The translations under genes and the position numbers were made by a program. Below are positions 1 through 8,499 of a stretch of DNA of 64,000 nucleotides, piece after piece; within the stretch, counting starts at the first letter, position 1, and every line of letters begins with the position of its first letter. The stretch is taken from positions 186,001 to 250,000 of the forward strand of contig QCKB01000001.1 in the NCBI GenBank assembly GCA_003215655.1, given 5' to 3'. The DNA is from Prochlorococcus sp. AG-409-J16 (lineage in GTDB: Bacteria; Cyanobacteriota; Cyanobacteriia; PCC-6307; Cyanobiaceae). The notes under the pieces were generated by a model, which saw nothing but the letters and a program-made list of their open reading frames with translations, had not been told where the DNA came from and searched no databases.

Positions 1-1607
1 ATCTTTATGGGAGAGTTGCTCGCCTTTTAAACAAAGCTATTGGCAGGAAACTTACATCAGTTGAATGCTGCTTGCTAATCGACGAGGCAGCAGTGACGAT
101 AGTGGCCGGAAATATTCGTCGCAGTGCTGGCATGCGCCAGTTCTCCTCTGATGACTTAAGTGCAGCCAATGCTAAGGAAAATCTATGGCAACAGGACTCC
201 GAAGGGAACTGGCGCATAGACCCCGAAAGAGACCCTCTACGTATGGCTAATCACACGAGGGTCTACCACACGAAGCCAAGTCGAGACGTTTTAGTAGAAG
301 CCGTCACAAAGCAATTCCAATCGGGTGAAGGGGCAATCCAATTTGCACCAGAAGCTATCGCTCGCTCTAATGCAGACCTACTAACAACACCCGAACTAAG
401 AAAAGAGTTTATAGATATCTACTGTGACCAAGGGAGAGAAGAAGCTGGACTCTGGCTACAAACGATAGATTCTTCTTTAAATGCAAAAGAACTAGAGCAT
501 CGGCTCCGCAGATATGGACTAAATCCATGTGGTGAAATTCTCGGATCAGATTTTCACTGCAATTTGGCAGAGGTTCATCTCAATCAGATCGACCCTTCCG
601 ATGATCAAGGTCAAGAAAATGCCTTCAAGGCAGCAGCTATTTCTGTAGCTTGCTTACTTAATCATCGCTTTGAAGTTGATAGATACCGTCAAAGCAGAGA
701 ATGGGATCCAATTGTAGGAGTTAGTTTCACAGGTCTATTTGACTTTTTTGTTCACGCATTTGGCACTGATTGGCTTAATTGGTGGGAGCAGGGACGACCC
801 GAAACCGAACAAGGAATAAACTTCAAAAAACAAGAGGCAGAATATCTAACCAAGTGGAGAAAAAGCGTTAACAACACTGTATGGAACTACTGCGATAAAC
901 ATGGCCTAAGGCGCCCCAATCGCTGTACAACAGTTCAGCCTGCAGGAACGAAAAGTCTCCTAACCGGTGCCTCACCTGGATGGCACCCACCAAAAGCACA
1001 AAGGTTCATCCGCAGAATAACCTTCAGGAAAAATGATCCTGTTGCTATGGCATGTATGGATTTCGGTTATACAGTTGTTCCTTCGCAATCTGATAAAGAT
1101 GAACAGGGAAGATTATTGAACGATCCCTTTGATCCAAAATGCACAGAATGGCTCGTTGAAATACCAACAGAAGTAAGTTGGGCAAACATCCCAGGAGCTG
1201 ATCAGGTCAACATAAATAACTTTTCGGCACTTGCACAATTTGACTTCTATATGCAAGTTCAACGTCACTACACAGATCACAACACATCAGCAACCATTGA
1301 ATTTCGGGAGAACGAAATTGAAGGTTTAGCCAATGCTTTGTTTGAGGCCATTCAAGATGGAGGAGGTTATATTTCGGCAGCCCTTTTAGCAAGGTTCGAT
1401 GCAAATGTGACCTTCCCTAGGCTTCCCTTTGAACCAATAAGTGCCCAGGTGTATGAACAACTTCAAGAGGAAGTCATGAAAAGAAGAGTAAATACAAACT
1501 TCTTCGATGCCCTTCACCGCTATGATATGGGCGACTTAACAGAAGCCGGACCAGCCGGATGTGACTCAGATAAATGCCTTTTGCCCTTAGCTAAACCTCA
1601 AAACTAA
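1..1607 (+). CDS. nrdJ: Adenosylcobalamin-dependent (class II) ribonucleotide reductase, 3' part
   Basis: The reading frame is open from base 3, so the 5' part of the gene lies outside the window; about 534 C-terminal residues are present. The enzyme reduces ribonucleotides to deoxyribonucleotides using a B12-derived radical. The active-site motif NPCGE is at bases 522-536, a phosphate-binding PAGTKSLLTGASPG stretch follows near base 940, and the C-terminal redox pair CDSDKC (bases 1560-1577) matches the shuttle cysteines of monomeric class II enzymes. Prochlorococcus relies on this oxygen-tolerant B12 type, which needs no iron cofactor. A TTG at base 72 is only an internal leucine codon. No intein is visible in the part present. 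Confidence 0.93.
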   Translation, partial: LYGRVARLLNKAIGRKLTSVECCLLIDEAAVTIVAGNIRRSAGMRQFSSDDLSAANAKENLWQQDSEGNWRIDPERDPLRMANHTRVYHTKPSRDVLVEAVTKQFQSGEGAIQFAPEAIARSNADLLTTPELRKEFIDIYCDQGREEAGLWLQTIDSSLNAKELEHRLRRYGLNPCGEILGSDFHCNLAEVHLNQIDPSDDQGQENAFKAAAISVACLLNHRFEVDRYRQSREWDPIVGVSFTGLFDFFVHAFGTDWLNWWEQGRPETEQGINFKKQEAEYLTKWRKSVNNTVWNYCDKHGLRRPNRCTTVQPAGTKSLLTGASPGWHPPKAQRFIRRITFRKNDPVAMACMDFGYTVVPSQSDKDEQGRLLNDPFDPKCTEWLVEIPTEVSWANIPGADQVNINNFSALAQFDFYMQVQRHYTDHNTSATIEFRENEIEGLANALFEAIQDGGGYISAALLARFDANVTFPRLPFEPISAQVYEQLQEEVMKRRVNTNFFDALHRYDMGDLTEAGPAGCDSDKCLLPLAKPQN

Positions 1608-2324
1608 TCAAAACAAAGAAATCAGCCAAAGAGAAATACAGTTAATCAACCAAGTATACTTATTAACAATAGAGTTTAACGCCAAATATAAATATTATAA
1701 GCAATAGATCACAGACCAGAGTATCTTATATTCAATTTTATTTATATAAAAGGTTTTAAGAATTATCATCATGAGATGACTACTAATGAATCATCTGATG
1801 CATATATTTTTAACGGATATAGCATCTTTAGGTAGCAGAGTACCTATGAAGAGGAATAACAGTGAAATTCTAGGCTTATTCCCTAAAATTTTAATGCTGT
1901 TGAAAAGGCATTAAAAGCTATTAGCTCAACAGCAGACCTGATCGACAAATGGACCTGGGGCAAGGTTCATATTGGATCAGGCTGCATCCCTAAAATATGT
2001 CATTCTACTAATTTAGAATAATATAACAAGATAGTGATCTTAGAAAATAAATTTCACCAAAAAAATCTCGAAAAAATAGAAAGTTGATAATAGGATTGTA
2101 TTATTAGTTTTAAAATTTATATTCAAATAAAATCAATTAAGATCCTAACCAAAGATCGTACTAAAAAGGTTTATTAATATGATTAGAGGTTATTGAAGAA
2201 CAAAAAAGCAACATTTTCCACAAACTCAGCAATTATTCGGTTTTAGCAGCAGAAAGCCTCTTTAAGCAGGATGATGCAAGCTAGTTGCTATTATTAATTG
2301 TCGACGATCATCGACATACAACTT
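1608..2324. other. Gene-poor intergenic region between nrdJ and tRNA-Ser
   Basis: About 700 very AT-rich bases with no intact gene that I can support. It holds a short protein-like stretch split between two frames (1846-2021, listed separately) and, at 2300-2317 just before the tRNA, a 6-base inverted repeat TGTCGA-N6-TCGACA. The rest shows nothing recognisable. Confidence 0.6.
1846..2021 (+). pseudogene. Possible small gene broken by a frameshift
   Basis: An ATG at 1846 opens a frame beginning MKRNNSEILGLFPKI. The protein-like sequence then continues in the -1 frame from about 1887 (NAVEKALKAISSTADLIDKW onward, ending in CHSTNLE) to a TAA at 2019-2021. The switch falls in the homopolymer-rich run CCTAAAATTTTAATG, where one lost or gained base would explain it. 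The joined product would be about 58 residues. The second part has no start codon of its own. I do not recognise the family. Sequencing error, true decay and recoding are all possible; the composition could also be chance. Confidence 0.3.
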
Positions 2325-2409
2325 GGAGGGGTGGTCGAGTGGTTGATGGCTCTGGTCTTGAAAACCAGCGATGTGAGAGCATCCGTGGGTTCGAATCCCA
2401 CCCCCTCCG
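2325..2409 (+). tRNA. tRNA-Ser (anticodon UGA)
   Basis: The acceptor arms GGAGGGG (2325-2331) and CCCCTCC (2402-2408) pair perfectly, followed by discriminator G at 2409. The anticodon loop CTTGAAA within GGTCTTGAAAACC gives anticodon TGA. A long variable arm, typical of serine tRNAs, precedes the T arm GTGGGTTCGAATCCCAC. CCA is not encoded. The length of 85 bases fits tRNA-Ser. Confidence 0.96.
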
Positions 2410-2582
2410 TTCTAAACTTGAATAATTGGGGATAGAAACTTGATAATGGCTGACAGGCCAGGATTTATACTAAATTTTTTGTAGTTCCAAACAAGTAATA
2501 GCTTTCGCAAAAGAAAATAAGCAAAGGTGCATACAAATCAATCAAATATATTTTTTAAACAAATGATTAGAATAGGCATACG

Positions 2583-2891
2583 TTAATTACTTAGTTCTGT
2601 ATAAGGTTCTATACAACGTTTACGAACAAAGCTATATGAGACAAACCCAGGCTGTTCATTAGAAAGGTCTGATAAGAAAGAATCCAAGGCTGATCTCAGA
2701 GATCTTCTAAAAACAAAAGGTCCAAACCAATAAGTAGTGTCAGGTGAAGATGTCTCGACCTTAGCCCACCAAAATAGACCGAGATTATTACCTAAAATTA
2801 GGTGGACTTCCCATGCAAGATGAATCGATAGAAGCAATAAGTCAATAAAACTAGAGCCAGCTAAGCGTGGATTTGTCTTCATAGCAACCAA
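2583..2891 (-). CDS. DUF1816 domain protein
   Basis: A 102-residue protein. Residues about 39-80 carry the DUF1816 pattern: a WW pair, a Val-Glu-Thr-Ser segment, a Thr-Thr-Tyr-Trp-Phe-Gly-Pro-Phe core, then a helix ending in Leu-Ser-Asn-Glu. DUF1816 is a small cyanobacterial family found in phycobilisome-containing and marine strains; its function is unknown. The N-terminus is moderately hydrophobic but is not a clear membrane segment. The gene stands alone between tRNA-Ser and a divergent hypothetical gene. M1 or M4 could be the start. Confidence 0.7.
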   Translation of the reverse strand: MVAMKTNPRLAGSSFIDLLLLSIHLAWEVHLILGNNLGLFWWAKVETSSPDTTYWFGPFVFRRSLRSALDSFLSDLSNEQPGFVSYSFVRKRCIEPYTELSN

Positions 2892-3026
2892 AGGTTCTGA
2901 TCCTAAAAAAGAAAAATAAAGGTGTTATATTCCTATAATTGTAGCGCCTCACAGATTTATAGATATGAGCCTAATGAAATTGATTTCCAGAACATATCAA
3001 CTAAAAGAATATTAAAGTAACATCCA

Positions 3027-3434
3027 ATGGTGTACATAAAAAACATGCAACGACCGGTTCTTGAAGTAGTGGAGTTTGATAGAGCAATAGAAAGTGCTGA
3101 CCTAAGCAACAATGAGCTAGCCATTATTGAACATATAAGATTTGTTGGAACATTTACTCAACCCTCAGTCAGAAAAGCATTAAGGCTAGAACCCAAACCT
3201 CCAGTCTTATCATTAATTTCAATGGCCTGTAAAAAAATAGGTACTCGAATACCTATGCATTTCAGGAGTGTCCGAGAGTGGTCAGAGTCAATTAGTGATG
3301 ATGGTATTCGCTGGGATGGGAATCTAATATGTAGTCCAGCATTCAACATTGAAGGTATAAAGCTATGCCCCGAAAATGGAAATTGTCAGCTTCATCTTTT
3401 TGCAGTTCATCCAGAACTATTCAATGGTTTATAA
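3027..3434 (+). CDS. Hypothetical protein, 135 residues
   Basis: I do not recognise this family. The protein is soluble and of mixed composition, with no signal peptide, membrane segment or repeat. Four cysteines (SMACKK, NLICSP, KLCPENGNCQ) include a C-x5-C pair near the C-terminus. A helix-rich N-terminal half (LSNNELAIIEHIRFVGTFTQ) and an Arg-Trp-Asp core are visible. A second Met at base 3045 is an alternative start. The ORF is well formed and is followed by another + strand gene 56 bases on, so it is probably real. Confidence 0.6.
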   Translation: MVYIKNMQRPVLEVVEFDRAIESADLSNNELAIIEHIRFVGTFTQPSVRKALRLEPKPPVLSLISMACKKIGTRIPMHFRSVREWSESISDDGIRWDGNLICSPAFNIEGIKLCPENGNCQLHLFAVHPELFNGL

Positions 3435-3490
3435 TATAAGATTGCATAAAAATAGATCTTAATCTAAATCCCTGGCATCAATTCAACATC

Positions 3491-3949
3491 ATGGCATCGA
3501 CTTTTAACTTATTACGGAGTCTAATCAGAAAGATCATTCTCTTCACTTTAATATTCATTGTTACGTTTTCTTTTTCTACAAAAAGTGCCTATGCAATATC
3601 TAATGATAAGAACACTAAAAAATTAGAAGAGAAAATAGCTAAAGGATATTCTGCAAAATTCTGCAACGCTATTGGGATGGGAATGTCAAAAGAAAGTTCT
3701 TTAAGACTAGCCATAAATGAAAACTCTAGTCCGATATTCAACTCATCTCTTTGGCTTGAATTGGCTATCTCGGGAGAAGAAAATATAGAGAAAGTAGAAA
3801 CAAATAGGGTAATAGATCTAGTATCATATGAAATCATAAATAAATGCGGTTATCCAATTGGGCTATCAGGAGAGAGCGGAGAAAAAGAATTTAAAAACCT
3901 CCTCACAAATGAATTATTAAGTATCGGGGAGGAGAATGTTTCTAAATAA
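3491..3949 (+). CDS. Hypothetical exported protein
   Basis: A 152-residue protein with a basic N-terminus, a hydrophobic core at residues about 15-30 and a signal-peptidase-like AYA-IS site at about residue 35. It should be exported to the periplasm or thylakoid lumen. The mature part is small and charged, with two cysteines (KFCNAIG, NKCGYP) about 58 residues apart that could form a disulfide. I cannot assign a family. Its stop lies 8 bases from the stop of the convergent pentapeptide-repeat gene. Confidence 0.62.
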   Translation: MASTFNLLRSLIRKIILFTLIFIVTFSFSTKSAYAISNDKNTKKLEEKIAKGYSAKFCNAIGMGMSKESSLRLAINENSSPIFNSSLWLELAISGEENIEKVETNRVIDLVSYEIINKCGYPIGLSGESGEKEFKNLLTNELLSIGEENVSK

Positions 3950-3957
3950 AAAAGTGC

Positions 3958-4431
3958 TTAACAGTTTAACGTCTCTCTAGTTTCTCTATTTGTAACAGGA
4001 TTAACACCATCCGCGCTCTCACATAGTAATTTCAAAACGTCATTCTTGAGATCAACATTGGTAAAATCTGCTCCTTGAATATTGACATTTTTAAAATGAG
4101 TATTAAAAGCAAATGCATTCTCCAATATCGCATTTGATAGATTTGTACCCTCAAAAACAGCTGAATCCAATGTTGCCTCAGTTAAGTTAGTGTTACTCAT
4201 ATCTGCCTCCTGCAATTTAGCTCCAAAAAGACTAGCCCCAGAAAGATCGCTACCAGAGAGATCTGCATTTAGAAGATTAGTAAGGTTAAATGTAACTCCA
4301 CTTAAATCCTTGTTAGAGAAATCTGAGCCAATCAATACCTGTTTTGCATAATCCATTGCTGCGAAGGCCTTACCTACTGGTATAAGAATACAAATCAAAG
4401 AAAGAACAACAGAAAAGATTTTATATAGCAT
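3958..4431 (-). CDS. Exported pentapeptide-repeat protein
   Basis: A 157-residue protein with a signal peptide (hydrophobic residues 5-22, cleavage near AFA-AM). It is followed by about 16 A(D/N)Lxx pentapeptides at residues about 33-130, such as ADLSG, SDLSG, ASLFG and ADFTN. These fold into a right-handed quadrilateral beta-helix. The C-terminus has two cysteines (LLCESAD and the last residue) that could staple the end of the helix. It is probably lumenal or periplasmic; the molecular role of these cyanobacterial proteins is unknown. A paralogue with the same plan and C-terminal cysteine arrangement lies at 44993-45481. Confidence 0.85.
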   Translation of the reverse strand: MLYKIFSVVLSLICILIPVGKAFAAMDYAKQVLIGSDFSNKDLSGVTFNLTNLLNADLSGSDLSGASLFGAKLQEADMSNTNLTEATLDSAVFEGTNLSNAILENAFAFNTHFKNVNIQGADFTNVDLKNDVLKLLCESADGVNPVTNRETRETLNC

Positions 4432-4563
4432 GATTAATTGGTAGGTTTAGATTTAAATCTAGCTAAGAAGCCTACTAAAGCCATATTACCAAGTAGAAGC
4501 TGATCTATTAAAGAAAAGGAGAATCTCAAGTTTAATTCTTCTTAATGATTCAGGCGGGATCGG

Positions 4564-4914
4564 ATGACTAGAGCAGATTTCCTGGCTAAAAATAGACATA
4601 TCAAGAATACTATGTTATCTACAACAACCAGAAAGCGCTTAGAAAATATTCTTGCTCGAATGTCAGCAAGGGAAGAAGTCAGTTTAGAAGAGAGGATTTA
4701 CTTACAGAAATTTGCAGACCGAGATCAAACAGTCGCTACCTGGCTTTCCAAGGCAAAGAAAGCCCAACAAGAGTTTAAGCCTAAAGATGCTATAGATCAG
4801 TTACTTGACGGCCTTCAATTAGGGTTCTCAGATCCAGAAGAAGATTTCAAGAAAGGAGAAGATGATCTAGGGGATTGGTTTAGCGGAGCCCCTTCGTGGC
4901 TAGGGAGAAGTTAA
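4564..4914 (+). CDS. Hypothetical protein, conserved-looking, 116 residues
   Basis: A soluble, highly charged helical protein with no cysteines and no membrane segment. Residues about 20-65 form two amphipathic helices (RKRLENILARMSAREEVSLE, then ERIYLQKFADRDQTVATWLS). The tail is acidic and ends GDWFSGAPSWLGRS. I cannot name a family. Met17 at base 4612 would also be a sensible start because the helical region begins there. It is convergent with the amidotransferase gene downstream. Confidence 0.65.
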   Translation: MTRADFLAKNRHIKNTMLSTTTRKRLENILARMSAREEVSLEERIYLQKFADRDQTVATWLSKAKKAQQEFKPKDAIDQLLDGLQLGFSDPEEDFKKGEDDLGDWFSGAPSWLGRS

Positions 4915-4935
4915 TATCAAGTAATTGTTATTTAT

Positions 4936-5667
4936 TCAACTTCTCCATAACAAACTAAATATTTTTCTCAATAAAGAAGTACGTTCCAACCTACTTGATT
5001 CAGAATATATTTTAAATTGTTCTTTTAATATGGATTTGCCTTCACTACCAAGGGCTTGATATATAAAATCATTATCTTTCTCTATCCACTTTATATATGA
5101 TGAGTACTCAACCTCTATATGGAATTGTAATCCAAAAGCATTATCTCCTATTCGAAAAAATTGCTCTCTACATCTCTCACTACTCGCCAATAAAATTGCT
5201 TCTGGTGGAAGAATAATTCTATCTGAGTGCCAATGTAATACATCTAAACTCGGAGGGAAATTATTTAATGCTAGTTCCCTATAAAAATTACTATTAAAAT
5301 ATAATTTTGACCAGCCTAACTCTGCTTTAATTGTTTTAGATTCTTTATCTATCAGCTTCTCGACTTTCCCTCCTAGGCAATGAGATATAAGTTGAGCTCC
5401 TAAACAAATTCCAATTACAGGTATTCCTTTATCTAGGCATTTACTAATTAATTCGATCTCCTTATTTATCCATGTGAATGCTGACATAGATTCATCATCT
5501 ATTCCCATAGAACCACCTAGTACTATTAAGCCACCAATAAGAGCTAACTGAGGGATCTCATCCCCTAAATAAATTCTACATATACTAAATTCCAAGTCAT
5601 ATTCTTTTGCTAGATAAGCAAGAATATCTGGGGTTTCATGTTCTACATGTTGCAAAAAATAAATCAT
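4936..5667 (-). CDS. Class I glutamine amidotransferase-like protein (GMP synthase type)
   Basis: The GATase1 fold is complete. The nucleophile elbow GICLGAQ carries Cys88, the catalytic dyad is His183 and Glu185 in QFHIE, and the oxyanion GGSMG motif is at residues 51-55. The length (243 residues) matches stand-alone class I amidotransferase-like proteins rather than GuaA or CarA, and no synthetase domain follows. In this group the enzyme releases ammonia from glutamine or hydrolyses gamma-glutamyl bonds; the substrate is unknown here. The gene is monocistronic, with a 460-base gap upstream. Confidence 0.82.
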   Translation of the reverse strand: MIYFLQHVEHETPDILAYLAKEYDLEFSICRIYLGDEIPQLALIGGLIVLGGSMGIDDESMSAFTWINKEIELISKCLDKGIPVIGICLGAQLISHCLGGKVEKLIDKESKTIKAELGWSKLYFNSNFYRELALNNFPPSLDVLHWHSDRIILPPEAILLASSERCREQFFRIGDNAFGLQFHIEVEYSSYIKWIEKDNDFIYQALGSEGKSILKEQFKIYSESSRLERTSLLRKIFSLLWRS

Positions 5668-6129
5668 TATCCTTATATAGTATAGAATTGGTTGCTTTAT
5701 AGGAAAAAGTTTCTACTTTTTATGCTCTGCAAATAAGCCTAGAAGAGTTCTTCGGTTCAATGAAGTAATGAATTATGCTACTTACGATACAAGTCAGTAT
5801 GCCAAAGGATAACAACCTAAATAAATTGCAAATTAAATATCTTAATTAGTAGCATTAAAGGCTGAGGTTCTAATAATGACTGAATGCCTAATATTCTCCA
5901 AAAAGGAGCTTAAACTAGTTTTGGAAGCTTGACTATGAGCATTTGTTGATTGGGGGGAACGTTCCTTAATCACGAAAAGGCTTCTATACCAATGTTTTTC
6001 GCGGAAAACGGGAGGAGTAGTAACAGAACCTAGAGTTTTTTGCTCCTTACTCCAGTTTTACGTGGTATTGGTTTTAGGATGTATGAGTTTGGGGAAACCT
6101 AGTGATTTATAAATTGCCCAAAATAAGCT
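5668..6129. other. Long intergenic region upstream of the Rieske oxygenase
   Basis: About 460 bases with no ORF that I can support. Features seen are a perfect 10-base palindrome GGAACGTTCC at 5956-5965 and a nested set of complementary segments at 5988-6072 (listed separately). The region is divergent between the amidotransferase and Rieske genes and probably holds both promoters. Confidence 0.6.
5988..6072 (+). promoter_or_regulatory. Candidate structured leader of the Rieske oxygenase
   Basis: Three nested perfect pairings are present: ACCAAT (5988-5993) with ATTGGT (6067-6072), AAAAC (6005-6009) with GTTTT (6055-6059), and GGAGTA (6014-6019) with TACTCC (6048-6053). The element ends 57 bases before the ATG and is preceded by the palindrome GGAACGTTCC (5956-5965). 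Folding was judged by eye only; no known riboswitch class is recognised. Confidence 0.35.
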
Positions 6130-7470
6130 ATGAGTGATGAAAAACTAGAGTCATTATCAACCGTCACTCTAAAGAACGGTTCTAGTGGCAAAAAAGCGAA
6201 CTCACTCAAATCCATTGGTAATAGTGAAAGTACAATCTCTTCACAACCATCTAATCAGCTTTCAGCAGGCCTACTAGGCTGGTATTCGGTATGCAGTAGT
6301 AAGACATTAAAAAGTGGTGAATTGTCCTTTATCACCATGTTTAATGAGCCATTAGTGCTCTATCGAGATAATGATTCAAGAGTTAGATGCATAAAAGATC
6401 TATGTCCCCACAGAGGCGCATCCTTTCAAGGAGGAACAATAGATTCAGGCGAAATAATATGTCCCTATCATGGAGGCAGATTCTCTGCAGAAGGAACTTG
6501 TACAAACTTAGATCGGATTACCTGTCAGCATATTGTTGATTCTAATTATAATAATTACGCAAAGAAAATTCATTTATATCAATACCCTTGTATTGAAAAC
6601 AATGGATATGTATACATATACTACACAGGAGAAGCAAAGACAGATTTAAAAGAATTTGAATTCAAAAGGTCCCTAAAGGATAGCTTACCTGAAGCCTATG
6701 GTTTTGAGACCTCAGAGTATGCATTTGAAGAAGTATTTGTAGACTTCAAATGCGACTGGGCAAGGATAATCGAGAATCACCTAGATATCCTTCATATATT
6801 CTGGATACATGGCAATACAATTCCTGATAAAGATGTAAATAGGAATGCTATTACAAGTTTCGACCAAGAAATAACAAGAGACTCACGCCATATTGAAAGT
6901 AAATATCATCACAAAAAGAATGGAAATGGTGAGGGTGAATTTATCTCAATAAAATTTGTACCACCTGGAAGAATAATGATATATAAAGGAACCCCGAAAA
7001 CTGCTAGGTATATTCAAGTATTAGACCATATTCCTTTAGGTTCAAATAGGGCAAGAGTAATTGTTAGGCACTATAGAAAATTCATGAAAAACAAGGTTTT
7101 AACTGACCTTATCCTTTTCAAACACTTACAACAACGAATATTCTACAAAGTTTTTTCTGAGGATTATTTAGTACTCAAGACTCAAACATTTAATGAACAA
7201 ATGGGCTATATAAAAAAAGACAATGTCAAATTATTAGGTGAAGACAAGATGGTTCAATATTACTGGGACTGGCATCAAAATGCCTTAAATAAAGATAAGC
7301 CATGGCAGATTCATGCAACAAATTCAAATACAAATACCGTTCATTTGGATATGCCAATGCCATACCCTCCAGAAAATCCAAAGTTAGCTATTGAAAACCA
7401 AAGAGCAATAGTTATTAAGCTACTAATAAGAGCATTGGTGCCAATAGGACTGCTATTACTAATAATCTAG
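6130..7470 (+). CDS. Rieske oxygenase, pheophorbide/chlorophyllide a oxygenase family; candidate chlorophyll b synthase
   Basis: A 446-residue protein. The Rieske [2Fe-2S] ligands are C92-x-H94 and C111-x2-H114. The mononuclear iron site is the E-N-x-x-D-x2-H-x4-H motif at residues 215-227 (Asp219, His222, His227), typical of PaO/CAO/Tic55 enzymes. A C-terminal hydrophobic segment (about 425-446) would anchor it to the membrane. Prochlorococcus makes (divinyl) chlorophyll b through a highly diverged CAO of this architecture without the algal regulatory domains, so CAO is the favoured role, but family membership is much surer than substrate. The first 45 residues are low-complexity and Ser-rich. 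The neighbourhood (isiB, pcb) fits antenna pigment metabolism. Confidence 0.8.
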   Translation: MSDEKLESLSTVTLKNGSSGKKANSLKSIGNSESTISSQPSNQLSAGLLGWYSVCSSKTLKSGELSFITMFNEPLVLYRDNDSRVRCIKDLCPHRGASFQGGTIDSGEIICPYHGGRFSAEGTCTNLDRITCQHIVDSNYNNYAKKIHLYQYPCIENNGYVYIYYTGEAKTDLKEFEFKRSLKDSLPEAYGFETSEYAFEEVFVDFKCDWARIIENHLDILHIFWIHGNTIPDKDVNRNAITSFDQEITRDSRHIESKYHHKKNGNGEGEFISIKFVPPGRIMIYKGTPKTARYIQVLDHIPLGSNRARVIVRHYRKFMKNKVLTDLILFKHLQQRIFYKVFSEDYLVLKTQTFNEQMGYIKKDNVKLLGEDKMVQYYWDWHQNALNKDKPWQIHATNSNTNTVHLDMPMPYPPENPKLAIENQRAIVIKLLIRALVPIGLLLLII

Positions 7471-7562
7471 CCTTCAAAGCAATTAGATTATTAATAAATT
7501 CAATAAACCAGCTTTTAAAGCATAGGGGTTTATACAATAAAATCATGTTATTTACTAAATAA

Positions 7563-7670
7563 ATGTCTGACAACTATGAAAGGCCTGGTTGGATGAATTG
7601 GGTATTTCTAGGAATATTTCTATGGTCAAGCTGGTTGTTAGTACAATTCTGGATGCAACGACTTAGTTAG
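7563..7670 (+). CDS. Putative 35-residue single-span membrane protein
   Basis: ATG at 7563, TAG at 7668-7670. The product has a short polar head (MSDNYERPG), a tryptophan-rich hydrophobic span from about residue 10 to 30 (WMNWVFLGIFLWSSWLLVQF) and a short basic tail (QRL). Five Trp in 35 residues and the sharp polar-hydrophobic-polar plan are typical of small photosynthetic membrane subunits. I do not recognise it as any known Psb, Psa or Pet protein. No clear Shine-Dalgarno is seen. It lies between the Rieske oxygenase and flavodoxin genes on the same strand. Confidence 0.5.
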   Translation: MSDNYERPGWMNWVFLGIFLWSSWLLVQFWMQRLS

Positions 7671-7779
7671 GTTATGCCTAAACTAAAATATTATATTAAT
7701 TAAATTCAAGCTAATACCAATCTAAATAGAGCAAGTAAAAGCGACTAATAAAGCTAATAAAGAGTTACTGAAGCTTTTG

Positions 7780-7797
7780 AGATAAGATTATGTATCT
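7780..7797. promoter_or_regulatory. Inverted repeat upstream of flavodoxin
   Basis: AGATA-N8-TATCT at 7780-7797, about 90 bases before the isiB start. It overlaps ATTATGTATC (7787-7796), a 10-mer that also occurs upstream of pcb at 11523-11532. The stretch 7671-7884 has no gene. It could be a binding site for an iron regulator, but the AT-rich background makes chance matches likely. Confidence 0.3.
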
Positions 7798-7884
7798 TTT
7801 AACACTCGAATTAGTGCGCCTTGTTCACCCGTTTATTCGCTTATTGAATTAGGACTGTATATCAATATTAATCCAATAAGCACC

Positions 7885-8403
7885 ATGGCTGTAGGCATCT
7901 ACTTTGCTACCACAACTGGGAAAACTGAAGATATCGCTGAGCGTCTTCATGGATTGCTCAGTGGGGTTAATTCACCCAAAGACCTAGCAGATATTTCCGA
8001 TGTCAGTGAGTTCAATGACCTAGATGGGATTATTTGCGGAATACCCACATGGAACACAGGAGCCGATTCTGAGCGCTCTGGTACCGCTTGGGACTCAATG
8101 CTTGAAGACATAGGTGGTCTAAGCCTTGGGGGAAAAAAGGTTGCGATTTTCGGATTAGGGGATTCTTCGACTTATACAGAAAACTTCTGTGATGCCATGG
8201 AGGAATTGCATTCCTATTTCAAAAAGGCTGGAGCAACTATGGTCGGATATGTAGGAAAAGGCTCCTATACCTTTGAAGAATCCAAAAGTGTTGTTGGAGA
8301 CTCATTCTGCGGTCTTCCACTTGATGAGGATAGCGAATCAGACCTTACTGATGAAAGGTTAGAAAACTGGTCCAAGCAACTCAAAGGAGAGCTAGGATTC
8401 TAA
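7885..8403 (+). CDS. isiB: Flavodoxin (long chain)
   Basis: A 172-residue FMN protein that replaces ferredoxin as photosystem I electron acceptor when iron is short. The FMN phosphate loop TTTGKT is at residues 10-15, the aromatic 50s loop PTWNTG follows, and the GLGDSSTYTENFCDAMEEL segment and the long-chain insertion are intact. The length is normal for the family. The spacing to the downstream ABC gene (165 bases) suggests a separate transcript. In cyanobacteria isiB is a classic iron-stress gene, which anchors the interpretation of this region. Confidence 0.97.
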   Translation: MAVGIYFATTTGKTEDIAERLHGLLSGVNSPKDLADISDVSEFNDLDGIICGIPTWNTGADSERSGTAWDSMLEDIGGLSLGGKKVAIFGLGDSSTYTENFCDAMEELHSYFKKAGATMVGYVGKGSYTFEESKSVVGDSFCGLPLDEDSESDLTDERLENWSKQLKGELGF

Positions 8404-8499
8404 CCTAAGCCAAAGTATTTAGGCCTTTAGGAAATCAAAATATAAAGTGGAATTAATAAGCAATTAAAATATTATCAGGCAATCATAAGTAAGCTATTA

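Noticed and set aside
2325-2409. tRNA-Ser as an integration site of a mobile island
   Set aside because: The downstream genes are small and partly unfamiliar, but I found no integrase and no copy of the tRNA 3' end.
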